Assembly: GCA_013397455.1 (NCBI GenBank)
Contig: VYZB01000278.1
Coordinates: forward strand, 324,348-388,347
Reading direction: 5' to 3'
DNA: 64,000 nt
Origin: Crotophaga sulcirostris
Taxonomy: Eukaryota > Chordata > Aves > Cuculiformes > Crotophagidae
Numbering within the stretch: the stretch's first letter is position 1; every line of letters starts with the position of its first letter. Positions 52,601-60,079 of this stretch are shown one piece after another. The notes under the pieces were generated by a model. The model was not told the DNA's origin. It worked only from the letters and a program-made list of their open reading frames with translations, and ran no database searches. The position numbers and the translations under genes were made by a program.

Positions 52601-55600
52601 AGACAGAAAAACTGTGTATATGAAAGATTTATATTTAAAATTATATAGACGGGAAATTTTCACGAGCACTTGAAGTTAGCTGTGTCTTTATACAGTACAA
52701 ATCTGCTTAAACTACAAGTTTGTGCTCTGAAGTGACACCCAGTGACAGCAGCAGGAAGGAATTGTACCAGGGAAAGAGAAACCTTTTTACAAAAAACTGT
52801 AGTAGAGTTGAGAACAGTAGCTTTTATCTCTGAGGTAGACAAAAATTGGGAAAGTTTGTAAAAACAAGTTTTGGGTTGCTCTCATTTTCTGTGTCTGTTT
52901 TATATTTAATATATTGTTTGATAACAAACACAAGTTCTGTCATTTAATGTTTTCTGTTTAAAGACACTTTGTTAAAAGTTGTTCCCATGTATTAGCTTAC
53001 TAGTGGGGTATCTCTGGGAATTTCAAAGCATCTCTCTGATCCTGCATTTATCTCAGGAATGCAGTGTCAGAAATCAAAAGTCTCCTCATATCTTAAGGAT
53101 TATCAACTTCCCAGCCATAGCTGGAGAGTATACAGTAACAGCTATGTGAGTGAAACCTTACTGAAAGGCTGCCAGGTTGCAAGCCTTTGCAAACAACTAG
53201 GTGTATGTGTTCATTCCCATGCCAAAAATCTTCCCCTTATCTTATGTGAAGATGCAATCTTGTGATTAGTGGGTGCCAGGGGTTTATCATGATAAAGTTC
53301 AAGACTTGCGTTGGCTTTTTCCCAAGACCCATAGGGACATGAATTAATGCTCCGATTTCAGTGTGTCTTAAAACAGTAGTTTTCTTATTTAGTAATAACC
53401 TTGCAGAAAAAGGGAAGGGGCTAATGCAAGCAAATTTAAATAAGACAGAAATAGAAATAACCAAAGCTTAGGATAAAAAAAAAAATTACATTTCTCTTCA
53501 GTTAGTGTAATAAAACCCATGAGCTATCACTTGCCCTTTTTATTGTGCAATTTAAAATAAAACCTTGGTCTCTCCTGGGTTCTACTGCTCTTTGTGGAAA
53601 CATTCAATAATCATGTCATTGTAGAAAGCTGATGCTTGAGGGTTCAGAGGAATATAGGCTCTTAAGTCATGGGCATGTACCATAAAGCTTAAATCTGCAG
53701 CTGAGGTGTATCTTACAGAACAGATATGTTAATAAGCTTGTTTATCTTTTTGGAACTTCATCTATAAGCTGCTTAGTTTGGCTCAGCCTGTGTTTACGTA
53801 TTTGTCAGTCAGTGGTGTGTGCATACCTTTGTAATGGTTGGTTGTCGCATTACAGTTAAATTTTTTTTTTTTTTTATGGAATGAATACATTTTAGACTTC
53901 ATTGATTTGGACCTCAAATGTAAAAAGAATAAAATCATCATTGACAAGATTAAGACTAACAGGTACAGGTAGAGGCAGAATATGAGAATGGAGGATCCAG
54001 AGATCAAGGCACGAATGCTGTGATGAGCTGCTCAGCTCTTAAGGCACACCAACAATTTGCATTTTACAGGGTCTGAGGAGACAAACTGTTTGAAGTCTTC
54101 TCCCTGCCAAGCTGATTTTAAAGTTCTCTTACAAAATTGATTGTATTCTATCATCTCTTTTCTCGCCTCTCTCTGATCTCTCATGGTTTTGAGACTCTCT
54201 TATTCTTCCTTTCTTTTTGAGTATTTGAAGTGGGACATAAGAGAATGGGTATTATCTACAGACAGCAGAGCCCATAGAATGACACTGACATGGCAGGCTG
54301 GTTTCCTGGCTAACAAAGTAGAGGTAAAAATAAGTCTCTGATCCTCTTTATTGGTCTTTTGCTCACTGCATAGGAGCACTGCAGTGGGCATCATTCTGGT
54401 AGCCTGCAACAAGACTACCCTCTTTTGGTTTTGAACTAAAACAATTATCCCAAAGGGAAGCAGCCAAACTGTCACTGTGTTGCTGTTCAATGCTAAAAAA
54501 TGGAATGTTAAGAATTAAAAGTATATAAATTCCTATATGTCAAGAGGTATTAGAACTCACGCAAGTATTTTTAAATTATAGTGAGGTCATCAGTTTGGCC
54601 TGGCCCATGTTGTATTAGGAGTAGTTGACTTACACCCAAGGAAAATTTGGAACTTGAAATGTATTTAAAATTCATTGCAGACGTGCCAACCTAAAAAAAA
54701 ATAATTTAGGGAAATATATTAAAAATTTAGGACATACTTATAGGTATTTTGTATCTTTGTATTGAAACAGAAGAATCAGTGATCTGAAACCAAGAAAGCC
54801 TTCAATAAGTAAATCCTTATAGAATTTGGCAGAAGAGATCATTATTGTGTAAGCCTTTGTCTGTGATGGAAGTCAGTGTTCAGCTCAGTGGTTTGTGCTC
54901 ATTCAGCAGTGAATAATTGTCTGCAACACGAAGGCTTCTTGCACTTCAGCATAATTGGGACTAATAACACACTGACCTTCTGGCTAAGATGTATTTATGG
55001 TGGCTAGTTCTCACTATGCCTGACCTGCGTTTATCAGTTCATGTGTTGTAAATTCCTACTTTAAACCTTAAATATTTGATTTTAAATTGAAAAAGGCAAA
55101 CATCTAATCTAGTTATGTAAATGCGACAACTAAACTATCATTTTTCCCATAGTGCTTGAGGCCTGCTTGAAATATGCCTTAAGAATATTTTTTCCTACAA
55201 TTTTTCTAGTTTATTTTATTTCTCCTGTTTCTGAATATTATGACTGTGGATGTTATAATATACAAATGTAACCCCAAAGTATAGAGTTAATAGAAATGGT
55301 GTGATAATGAGAATGTTAAGGAGTAAAATGTATGGACGGTTTTCTTCTATGTGACACATCTCTAGCCATGTGTGAGGTTGCTTGATGTACATTATTCTGA
55401 TGAAATTAATGGATGATTACAGATGTTTGTTAAAATATTTTTGTAGATCCAAGGAAATACACTATAAGGCCACTTACTCATGAATATTTTATTCATGTGT
55501 GTAGCAATATTTTAACTTTTTTAAGAAATACTTATCAGTTTAGCTACAAAAAGGACTGTCTTATCTGTGTACTCTTTAAAAGCAAGTGTCCTATTATTTG

Positions 55601-58600
55601 AGATAAGTTGAAAGCACATTAATTATTAAAACACTTCTGTGATACATTTACTTGATTTAATAACGTGCTAAGCAGTCCATGTTTTCCACACAATTTGTTT
55701 ACTACAATATTTAATCTTGGTCTTTCCACTGTCTTATACATTCTTTCTGCCAGCTGCATTCATTTTACTTATATTGGCATTTACATAATCTTTCAAAAGA
55801 AGAGCACAAAGGAACATTGATAGTTAATGGCAAATATTTCTGTTTGAACGCAGTTCTATTCCCACCTAAATTTTCAGAGAAAATTTCATATTACTACATA
55901 AAGAAGGAAAAATGTAGGTATTTCAGAATGTAAACAAACACAACCAATGTTTATGCTTCAGATATCTTAATTTGCTTTCCAGTATGTGGTAAATATGAAT
56001 CTGTATGTGATTGCTGGGCTGTACTTTCATACCTTGAAGGAGGCCTGGAAATGGAAGCTCCTAAAACAAATTTGGCAACTGTAACCCTGGCCAGTTGCCA
56101 CGTTGAAAGGCAAGATATAGTAGTAAGCATTCTGTTACAAATAATGCAGCATAGCTATAAAATAATTATGTTAAGGTACTTCAGTATTCTGGTTTGTTGT
56201 TCTTGAACTATTTTAAGGATTTTTTAATTCACAAAGTTGTGGCAACTGACCAGAAGACAGAAAGGAAGTACATTGGAAGTTTGGGGTTTCTTTACATCAT
56301 GTTTTTGGACAATATCCAGTGCTGCTTTTGGCTGCGTACTTCAGATTGACACAGCAGTCAGGAAAAAGGGACTTTCTTTCCTCACCAGAAATACAGTTTA
56401 TTTTATTTTGGCTGGAAAAATGGGAATAATTTCAGTTGGCTGTTGAAGATGACTATCTAAAATAAATTATGTTCAGAACTAGTCTGAGGCTAGAAGACAG
56501 CTTTATGGTAAGTTGTTCAAAGCCTCTGTTTCCTACCAAGGTTCAGGTTTTTTAATGTGCAGCAGCAGTTTCTCCAACCCCTGTATTGTTGCTTTTTATC
56601 TCGCTGAGTAGTTATGGAACACAGCAGAAGTCTTTGGCTGTGGTGCATCATGGACAGTCTGAATTCTTAAGCAAGCTTGTAGCAGAGGGTACCAAGATCT
56701 AACATGACCTTTAAATATAGGGATTATTGTAGAATATATGAAGTAGATTTCTTTTTTTTTTTTTGGTAGCTAAAAGCTAAAACCTTTTTTTCAGCGGGAT
56801 ATGATAACCTGAGTTTCTCAGAGCACTTTGTGAGTGTCAGTGTCTCTTGCTCAAAGCATGTGGTGGCTGTGTCTGGAATACACATGTGCACCCCCATGTG
56901 TACTGTTTACAAGTCAGCATACGTTCTGTGTTTAGAAGTCTGAAACCTGTACTTATTCATTTTTATTCCTTGAATCAAAGCAAAAAGAATGATGTTGGGT
57001 AATTAAAAAAGTCCTACTAGCAGCTCTACTTTGCAGCTGTGTGGTAGTGCCATGTTCCTGATGCCAGTGATCAGAGTATCTTCCTTAAAGTGAGTGCCAT
57101 GGCTAGATACTGATAATTATAATGGAAGTGTTAGAATATAATTCCTTTTTCAAGTTCCTGAAGATGAGAGTAGCAGCTGTACTTTTTTTCCAAACTTGTA
57201 CAGATTTGAAGGTGAGAAGGCAAACAAAAGATCTTAAAAGGCAAAAGGGACTGTTGTGGGCATTTACTGCTGTCTGTTGCAGCCCGAGGGATGGGGAGGG
57301 GAGAGAAGTCTTAATTCCTTTGCTTGAATGCACCTCTCCTTGGGTAGCTATAGAGAGTCTGACAACTTACTGAAACTACTCCCTCAGTGCAACTACAGTT
57401 AAGCACACTGAAGGTCAGTAGAAGTTTACAGGAAGGAATGGGAATATATAGTGTTGTGTCAGAAACAGCACAGAAAATGAAAGACACTTGTAGCTGGGAT
57501 TGCTTTTGTCTCCGCTCATTGTCAGCTGCAGGTGAGCAATGTTAAAGTAACAGCTCCATCTGCCCACAGGCTTCCTTACACCCATACAGTTCCAGAACTG
57601 TTACTTGCCCTATGAGGGGCTTCTTGTAGTAATGCTAAAAATTCCTCCTGTTCTAAAATTCCTCCTTGATTCTTCCAGCATGTTCATTTGTTTATTTTCA
57701 TCTGAAAGGAGGCGGTTTTAATACATAAATTAATCGAAATTCAGCGATTTATATATAATTTTTTTTAAAATGTGCATTTGGCTTGCCCTTGAAGACTTAA
57801 AATACCACCTGTTTCATAGCTCCTGGGGCTCCTAGTAGAGTCAGAGAGTAGAATCAGTAGCATTTATAGGCATTCAGAGGACACAGCCATTCTGATTTGA
57901 CATTTTGAGAGAATTCTGATTGACTCAGGCCCTGGAAACACACAACTTCTCTGGAAGATTTGTTTTGACCTTCAAGGTAATTTTATGTTTTCTAGTTTAA
58001 AATTAATTACGTGAATGATGTGTTTTGAACAGACATTACCTATGTGCACTATTGCCATCTATGTGAGCACCAAAATTTGTCACTAAACATATTCCTATAT
58101 CGTCTTGCCTCCAGTACAGTTGTGTGTGTATTAGCAGGAAATGGATAATTGTGTCTGTAACTTACTGAGTGTGCAAAGAAATATTTCCAGCTCATGCGCT
58201 GAGATCTCATAGGATCCACATGAATAGACAAGTATTTGTAATAAGTCTGTACGATATACATTAAATATTATTGACCAATATTTCTTGAATTGGATAGCTA
58301 TAGAGTAAAAGAACTTAAAATCTGTGATGAAGCACACCTGGGCTTCAGTGCTGGATCAGGTATTTGGATATGTGTTACAGAATAGTAGTAACAGTTCCCA
58401 GACAGTGAATGTCACAGAACCTTGAGCAAGAGAGCCCTCTCTTATACGTGGATGATGAAAAATTAATTAGTAATGTGGCTATAATTTAAAAGACAGTTTA
58501 AATATATGATTTTTCTTCTAATGTAGTGTTCGTGTTTCAGGGAAACTGACATAAGTGTATGAGCAGAATTTGTGGTTTAGGCACAATGTCTTGACTTGGG

Positions 58601-60079
58601 GCTCAGGTGTTGTTGCTTCTATTTTTTTAGCGTATAGTTAACATTAGCAGTCACCCTTATAATGATATGACATGTACTGCCTCCAAGTATGGTGCTTGCC
58701 TACTCCTGCCATTAAGGAGGGTTGATTTAATCAGTAACGTGGTCTAGCTTCTGTGACATCCTTTGGTCTGAAGAAGGGAGTCAAATACAGTAGTTTTTCC
58801 CATTCTAGCAAGAACTATTATAGAAATAGTTGACAGAACTTCTGTGGTTGTTATTATCACACCTGAATTTGGGTCAAGTTTCTAAGTTACTTTATTTAGA
58901 AAATGAATATTTTAAAGCTATTAAGGGAATACTTTCAGTGTGTAGTTATAGTACTGTCAACAAAAGATGTGATTAAATAAATTGAATGTTTAAGACTTTT
59001 GGCTTACGGTTAACACCAGGTAATTAAAAGTAAGCGCTGCTGTGGGAGTGCATTATATATCAGCTGTACTCTTTACCTCATTAGCTGGGTTTTTGCGTGT
59101 TTATGGAGCTAACTTGCAATTAAAAATGCCTTTAAAGTATGCTTAACAAGGCCTTTTAGGTGTTTGGAATAAAGTACTGCAATTTAATTGAAATTTGTAT
59201 AGCATAAATAGATGTCTTAGTAAAATGTGAGATAAATCTCAATGCCTCACTTGTCACTTTTCATCTTTTCCTCTTGTGTAATCTTTGATGCTGACTGTAA
59301 GGCCTAACATTTAACTTGTATAAAAGATGGAAATTCTGTCTTCAACTCCAAAGAACGTTTTGATTTGTTATATAAGTAAAACTTGTTTGACAAGATATAC
59401 TCAGATTGACGCCTTAGCCATATTTTTAAGATGTGTGAATATTTGTATGTGCACGTGGATATGTGTTAGGATGTTTTAATCAATAGTATGTCCTTTGATT
59501 AATCTTCTGTTCTAAATTAGAATATCAGAAGTCGTATACTGTCAGGGAAACCTCCAGTGTGGATAGTTTGTCTTAATGTTTTCATTTAAAATACTGTGAT
59601 ATGTTTTCTAAATAGTTTCCTGAAATTTAAAACCGAATCTTATGAAAACTAAGGTAAAAAGTAAAATCTACTTGCGGGTCACTTATCCTGTTGGTGTTCT
59701 AACTGTGTGCGTATTTTTCATGGATTTTATGGAAATGGATGAGGTATTAAAGTGTACCATAAAAACTAAGCAAGAGTGAGGTGTCCTTTAGGTTACGGTA
59801 GATTGCCAAAGATGATGGAAAAGAAAATAGGGAAGGAATGGTATTTTTGGAAGACATGGAAGTGCATGTGCTAGGTGTGTAAACAAGGGACATGGCATGT
59901 GAACCTTCATACAACATTATTTATTAACTTTTTGTCTTCACCTAGGAGTGTCATCGTACCACCGAAGAAATCAACCGTTTCTTCTTCTACAGCTGCTATG
60001 GGTATTCCTACAAATGCTGTCAGTGTGGTTTCTTCTTTAGATTCAGCCCAAACCCTGGATTTGTCAGGAGAATCTCCTG
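4457..60079 (+). CDS. LRBA: LRBA, partial gene: 29 internal coding exons
   Basis: This is the span of a split gene; the exons are listed separately. LRBA is a very large cytoplasmic BEACH-family scaffold on endosomal and Golgi-derived vesicles. It protects CTLA-4 from lysosomal degradation, and human loss causes immune deficiency with autoimmunity (family knowledge). The visible part has, in order, an N-terminal solenoid (window residues 1-143), a ConA-like lectin fold (about 144-320), a long alpha-solenoid (to about 850), an acidic linker (851-1194), a second conserved helical block (1195-1480) and a Ser/Thr-rich linker (to 1692). The exons total 5,074 nt with compatible phases and no frameshift or in-frame stop. 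The start codon is upstream and the PH-BEACH, BEACH and WD40 part is downstream. NBEA is the alternative; it is rejected because the linkers and exon 25 match LRBA. Confidence 0.96.
4826..4926 (+). CDS. LRBA: LRBA exon 2 of window
   Basis: Encodes [20 protein letters not shown] and KLQGEKGRW, near-identical to the family. Acceptor ttttcag, donor tgg|gtaaaa. The intron before it is only 137 bp. Ends on a complete codon. Confidence 0.95.
4927..7087 (+). other. LRBA intron 2
   Basis: A 2.16-kb intron with a C-run at about 5499-5508 and a (TG)n run at about 7016-7027 just ahead of the next acceptor. A 117-codon antisense ORF (5689-6042) has no recognisable domain. Nothing else was recognised. 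Confidence 0.85.
7088..7183 (+). CDS. LRBA: LRBA exon 3 of window
   Basis: Encodes [19 protein letters not shown] and FNFPGKSAA: 32 whole codons, symmetric phase 0-0. Acceptor tttgtcag, donor gca|gtatgt. It links the first solenoid segment to the lectin-like fold. Confidence 0.95.
7541..8541 (-). mobile_element. Solo LTR of an avian endogenous retrovirus
   Basis: A 1,001-bp GC-richer block in AT-rich intron, with TG...CA ends on the + strand (tgtggtgaat ... cactaca). In the antisense reading it has a TATA-like cacttaag-type site near 8361-8375 (reverse complement of cttcttaagtatg) and an AATAAA at 7729-7724, the order expected of an LTR promoter and polyA signal. I recognise it as an LTR type common in neoavian genomes; the family name is not assigned. 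No gag, pol or env sequence flanks it, so it is solo. No clear target-site duplication is visible (tggct against acctt), so the insertion is old or an end is altered. The ORFs inside it (200 codons on +, 129 on -) are by-products of its internal repeats. Confidence 0.85.
7913..8210. repeat. Degenerate tandem repeat inside the LTR
   Basis: The motif gctccagcrtgg and variants recur at about 7913, 7958, 8004, 8053, 8101, 8150 and 8202, a spacing of 45-52 bp. Each copy is followed by tcc...ggg...cagtcct-like sequence. The copies are diverged. The array explains why the region is open in several frames. Confidence 0.75.
9593..9655. repeat. AT-rich simple repeat
   Basis: About 60 bp composed almost wholly of (TTAA)/(AATAAT) units, including two copies of taattaattaataat. 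Confidence 0.85.
10339..10460 (+). CDS. LRBA: LRBA exon 4 of window (lectin-like fold starts)
   Basis: Encodes [20 protein letters not shown] and [12 protein letters not shown], the first strands of the ConA-like lectin fold of LRBA/NBEA. Acceptor ttctttag, donor tattg|gtgagt. Ends in phase 2; the split Cys codon is finished by the next exon. Confidence 0.96.
10558..10684 (+). CDS. LRBA: LRBA exon 5 of window (lectin-like fold)
   Basis: Encodes [17 protein letters not shown], then [19 protein letters not shown]. The preceding intron is only 97 bp, the smallest in the window. Acceptor ttgttag, donor aag|gtgagt. Confidence 0.96.
10685..11920 (+). other. LRBA intron 5
   Basis: A 1.24-kb AT-rich intron with a clear acceptor (tatcatttag). 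Nothing else was recognised in it. Confidence 0.85.
11921..12040 (+). CDS. LRBA: LRBA exon 6 of window (lectin-like fold)
   Basis: Forty whole codons encoding [20 protein letters not shown] and [11 protein letters not shown]. Symmetric phase 0-0, donor gat|gtaagt. One of the most conserved parts of the lectin-like fold. Confidence 0.96.
12041..12357 (+). other. LRBA intron 6
   Basis: A 317-bp intron with nothing recognised beyond its splice sites. Confidence 0.85.
12358..12504 (+). CDS. LRBA: LRBA exon 7 of window (lectin-like fold ends)
   Basis: Forty-nine codons encoding [20 protein letters not shown] and [15 protein letters not shown]. The [10 protein letters not shown] helix marks the end of the lectin-like fold. 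Acceptor ctttcag, donor aag|gtatct. Confidence 0.96.
12505..13354 (+). other. LRBA intron 7
   Basis: An 850-bp intron with a T-run before a CT-rich acceptor tract at about 13316-13354. Nothing else was recognised. Confidence 0.85.
13355..13552 (+). CDS. LRBA: LRBA exon 8 of window
   Basis: Sixty-six codons encoding [20 protein letters not shown], then [19 protein letters not shown] and HSPHALMLQ. This starts the long alpha-solenoid. The coding frame runs openly through the donor (cag|gtattt) to 13609, so an ORF prediction overshoots the true exon end. Confidence 0.95.
13553..14233 (+). other. LRBA intron 8
   Basis: A 681-bp intron with a normal CT-rich acceptor. Nothing else was recognised. 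Confidence 0.85.
14234..14367 (+). CDS. LRBA: LRBA exon 9 of window
   Basis: Encodes [19 protein letters not shown] and [13 protein letters not shown], ending in the less conserved [11 protein letters not shown]. Acceptor tcctcag, donor atttg|gtgagt; ends in phase 2. Confidence 0.95.
14368..15644 (+). other. LRBA intron 9
   Basis: A 1.28-kb intron containing chance ORFs on both strands, none with a recognisable domain. No repeat was recognised. Confidence 0.85.
15645..15753 (+). CDS. LRBA: LRBA exon 10 of window
   Basis: Encodes [20 protein letters not shown] and [12 protein letters not shown], a conserved solenoid helix pair. Acceptor tttttcag, donor aag|gtaaag. The following intron is only 105 bp. 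Confidence 0.95.
15859..16011 (+). CDS. LRBA: LRBA exon 11 of window
   Basis: Fifty-one codons encoding [38 protein letters not shown] and PAQ. Symmetric phase 0-0. Acceptor ttttacag, donor cag|gtaaaa. Confidence 0.95.
16012..16985 (+). other. LRBA intron 11
   Basis: A 974-bp intron containing a short CR1 3'-end fragment (listed separately). Nothing else was recognised. Confidence 0.85.
16666..16740 (+). mobile_element. CR1 LINE 3'-end fragment
   Basis: About 75 bp reading gatcctg...aggttgaactatatgatctcc, then gaggtgctttccaatctcaa. This is a diverged match to the conserved avian CR1 3' end (ggttggactagatgatctc...ccttccaacc) in sense orientation. It is severely 5'-truncated, as is usual for CR1. 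Confidence 0.7.
16986..17154 (+). CDS. LRBA: LRBA exon 12 of window
   Basis: Encodes [20 protein letters not shown], then [19 protein letters not shown] and TPKGT. Acceptor gttgtag, donor acag|gtgtgt; ends in phase 1. The residue before the Asp codon is Thr, where human LRBA as I recall it has Leu. Confidence 0.95.
17155..19105 (+). other. LRBA intron 12
   Basis: A 1.95-kb intron. A stretch at about 17395-17690 is open for 96 codons on the minus strand and partly open on the plus strand, but no domain is recognisable. No certain repeat was recognised. Confidence 0.8.
19106..19185 (+). CDS. LRBA: LRBA exon 13 of window
   Basis: Encodes (D)[19 protein letters not shown] and VKQLVMK. Acceptor ttttgtag, donor aag|gtagga. 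A short but well-conserved solenoid exon. Confidence 0.95.
19186..20679 (+). other. LRBA intron 13
   Basis: A 1.49-kb AT-rich intron with no recognised element. Confidence 0.85.
20680..20742 (+). CDS. LRBA: LRBA exon 14 of window
   Basis: The smallest exon here: 21 codons encoding [20 protein letters not shown] plus a final Glu. The acceptor tttttaaag is weak in pyrimidines close to the AG; donor gag|gtaatt. Symmetric phase 0-0, so skipping it would keep the frame. Confidence 0.93.
20743..22571 (+). other. LRBA intron 14
   Basis: A 1.83-kb intron with a (TTTTC)-like pyrimidine tract at 21411-21436 and a strongly AT-rich end (about 22495-22560). That end holds two copies of ttaattcaaa and a single ambiguous base at 22514. 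No transposon was recognised. Confidence 0.85.
22572..22669 (+). CDS. LRBA: LRBA exon 15 of window
   Basis: Encodes [20 protein letters not shown] and [10 protein letters not shown]. Acceptor ttcaacag, donor ca|gtaagt; ends in phase 2. The split codon joins as CAG (Gln). Confidence 0.95.
22670..25779 (+). other. LRBA intron 15
   Basis: A 3.11-kb AT-rich intron containing the 12-N gap (listed separately). No gene or transposon was recognised. Confidence 0.85.
23920..23931. other. Assembly gap (12 N)
   Basis: Twelve undetermined bases between tgaagctta and tttttaataatt. The flanks are AT-rich, so the gap probably marks an unresolved simple tract. No exon is missing: exons 15 and 16 join in frame. 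Confidence 0.98.
25780..25872 (+). CDS. LRBA: LRBA exon 16 of window
   Basis: Encodes (Q)[18 protein letters not shown] and [10 protein letters not shown]. Acceptor ccacttag, donor aa|gtaagt; ends in phase 2. Confidence 0.95.
25873..26687 (+). other. LRBA intron 16
   Basis: An 815-bp intron containing a perfect 18-bp palindrome (listed separately). Otherwise plain AT-rich sequence. Confidence 0.85.
25970..25987. repeat. Perfect 18-bp (TG)n(TA)n(CA)n palindrome
   Basis: The sequence tgtgtgtatatacacaca equals its own reverse complement. It probably arose from a dinucleotide tract. Confidence 0.9.
26688..26796 (+). CDS. LRBA: LRBA exon 17 of window
   Basis: Encodes (K)[19 protein letters not shown] and [15 protein letters not shown]. 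Acceptor attttag, donor gag|gtagta. A conserved solenoid exon. Confidence 0.95.
26797..27341 (+). other. LRBA intron 17
   Basis: A 545-bp intron with nothing recognised. Confidence 0.85.
27342..27423 (+). CDS. LRBA: LRBA exon 18 of window
   Basis: Encodes [20 protein letters not shown] and VKIQNP. Acceptor cttgctag, donor cctc|gtaaga; ends in phase 1. Confidence 0.95.
27424..28821 (+). other. LRBA intron 18
   Basis: A 1.4-kb AT-rich intron. Overlapping short ORFs near 28078-28297 have no recognisable product. No repeat was recognised. Confidence 0.85.
28822..28945 (+). CDS. LRBA: LRBA exon 19 of window
   Basis: Encodes (Q)[36 protein letters not shown] and part of the following Arg. Acceptor ctttacag, donor gag|gtaaga; ends in phase 2. 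Confidence 0.95.
29203..29395 (+). CDS. LRBA: LRBA exon 20 of window (solenoid ends)
   Basis: Encodes [39 protein letters not shown] and the near-invariant [19 protein letters not shown]. Acceptor tttgcag, donor aag|gtgggt. It is the last exon before the 11-kb intron and closes the long solenoid. Confidence 0.96.
36085..36675 (+). mobile_element. Decayed CR1 LINE, ORF2 endonuclease region
   Basis: Translating all three plus frames recovers consecutive blocks typical of the CR1 ORF2 endonuclease: [11 protein letters not shown], then [51 protein letters not shown] and [20 protein letters not shown]. The order is right, but stops and frame changes separate the blocks, so the copy is a dead relic. 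Sense orientation relative to LRBA. Reverse transcriptase sequence is not recognisable after about 36675. Confidence 0.85.
37398..37450 (+). mobile_element. Probable CR1 3'-end remnant
   Basis: The stretch gggctggggtagatggtctg...ctttccaaccttaacc resembles the CR1 3' terminus in the same orientation as the endonuclease fragment 0.7 kb upstream. It may be the tail of the same copy after internal deletion, or a separate insertion. Confidence 0.45.
37966..38010. repeat. Poly-C/poly-A simple tract
   Basis: A C-rich run (ten uninterrupted C) passes directly into two A-runs. Likely to be unstable in length and prone to sequencing error. Confidence 0.85.
38500..38517. repeat. Short (GA)n microsatellite
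   Basis: About seven GA units followed by aagaggg. Confidence 0.85.
40472..41503 (+). CDS. LRBA: LRBA exon 21 of window: acidic linker
   Basis: The largest exon: 344 whole codons, phase 0-0. It starts [20 protein letters not shown] and then becomes Glu/Ser/Thr-rich and poorly conserved, as in this linker of LRBA. It regains conservation near the end with [20 protein letters not shown]. An amphipathic stretch [18 protein letters not shown] (about 41234-41287) resembles a PKA-RII anchoring helix. Acceptor ttcttttag, donor gag|gtaaat. The frame stays open past the donor to a stop at 41636-41638, so intron retention would add about 44 residues and end the protein. Confidence 0.95.
41504..42571 (+). 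other. LRBA intron 21
   Basis: A 1.07-kb intron with a 14-T run at 42537-42550 ahead of the acceptor (tatgttcag). Nothing else was recognised. Confidence 0.85.
42572..42747 (+). CDS. LRBA: LRBA exon 22 of window
   Basis: Opens with a variable stretch ([19 protein letters not shown]), then the conserved [16 protein letters not shown] and [20 protein letters not shown]. The RRDS at 42629-42640 fits the basophilic PKA consensus. Donor aag|gtaagt; ends in phase 2. Confidence 0.95.
42748..43437 (+). other. LRBA intron 22
   Basis: A 690-bp intron with short T- and A-runs and no recognised element. Confidence 0.85.
43438..43591 (+). CDS. LRBA: LRBA exon 23 of window
   Basis: Encodes [32 protein letters not shown] and [16 protein letters not shown]. 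Acceptor tcggacag, donor act|gtaagg. Highly conserved across LRBA and NBEA. Confidence 0.96.
43592..43990 (+). other. LRBA intron 23
   Basis: A 399-bp intron with nothing recognised. Confidence 0.85.
43991..44171 (+). CDS. LRBA: LRBA exon 24 of window
   Basis: Encodes [40 protein letters not shown] and [25 protein letters not shown] is the LRBA form. Acceptor tgtgtag, donor ctgg|gtaagc; ends in phase 1. Confidence 0.96.
44172..45459 (+). other. LRBA intron 24
   Basis: A 1.29-kb AT-rich intron with no recognised element. Confidence 0.85.
45460..45587 (+). CDS. LRBA: LRBA exon 25 of window (GC donor)
   Basis: Encodes (V)[19 protein letters not shown], then a variable [14 protein letters not shown] and GKSSAK. 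Acceptor cctccaag. The exon ends at AAG followed by gcaagt, a GC donor. The next exon continues in frame with SPVDMVTGG as in LRBA, while the nearest GT would break the frame. An ATG at 45461 opens a different, non-conserved frame and is not used. Confidence 0.94.
45588..45955 (+). other. LRBA intron 25 (GC-AG)
   Basis: A 368-bp intron bounded by gcaagt and ttaacag. No other element was recognised. Confidence 0.9.
45956..46063 (+). CDS. LRBA: LRBA exon 26 of window
   Basis: Thirty-six codons encoding [20 protein letters not shown] and [15 protein letters not shown]. Symmetric phase 0-0. Donor ata|gtaagt. Confidence 0.96.
46064..48596 (+). other. LRBA intron 26
   Basis: A 2.53-kb AT-rich intron. 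An 82-codon ORF at 46570-46818 has no recognisable domain. No transposon was recognised. Confidence 0.85.
48597..48768 (+). CDS. LRBA: LRBA exon 27 of window
   Basis: Encodes [20 protein letters not shown] then [16 protein letters not shown], followed by a variable Asn/Glu-rich tail ending ETPAT. Residues 8-22 (48618-48662) form a hydrophobic run. Acceptor ttttacag, donor acag|gtgaac; ends in phase 1. Confidence 0.96.
48769..49390 (+). other. LRBA intron 27
   Basis: A 622-bp intron with nothing recognised. Confidence 0.85.
49391..49829 (+). CDS. LRBA: LRBA exon 28 of window: low-complexity linker
   Basis: Encodes a Ser/Ala-rich start ([17 protein letters not shown]), the conserved [10 protein letters not shown] (PKA-type site, codons at 49462-49476), [38 protein letters not shown] and [11 protein letters not shown]. 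The [11 protein letters not shown] block and the ADG...LLPP segment are LRBA features absent from NBEA. Acceptor tgaacag, donor cag|gtaatg; ends in phase 2. Confidence 0.96.
49830..59945 (+). other. LRBA intron 28 (10.1 kb)
   Basis: Contains a short antisense CR1 3' end, a 15-T run at 53861-53875, and stretches at about 54850-55180 and 58985-59215 that look like candidate conserved non-coding elements. No nested gene was found. Confidence 0.85.
50982..51075 (-). mobile_element. CR1 LINE 3'-end fragment (antisense)
   Basis: The text aatcacagtttcacagtata, then accaggttggaagagacct and gatcatcaagtccaacct, is the reverse complement of the avian CR1 3' end with its ATTCTGTGA-type terminal repeats at 50983-51000. 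Match quality is high, so this copy is younger than the others here. Its 5' limit in the CR1 sense (near 51075) is approximate. Confidence 0.85.
59946..60079 (+). CDS. LRBA: LRBA exon 29 of window (last visible)
   Basis: Encodes [35 protein letters not shown] and LSGESPG. This Ser/Thr-rich linker is LRBA-specific and confirms the gene against NBEA. Acceptor cacctag, donor cctg|gtgagt; ends in phase 1. The next exon, leading towards the PH-BEACH domain, is beyond the window. Confidence 0.95.

Noticed and set aside
4457..60079. Assignment to NBEA instead of LRBA
   Set aside because: Conserved blocks fit both, but the acidic linker, exon 25 and the [11 protein letters not shown] and SVIVPPKKS linkers follow LRBA.
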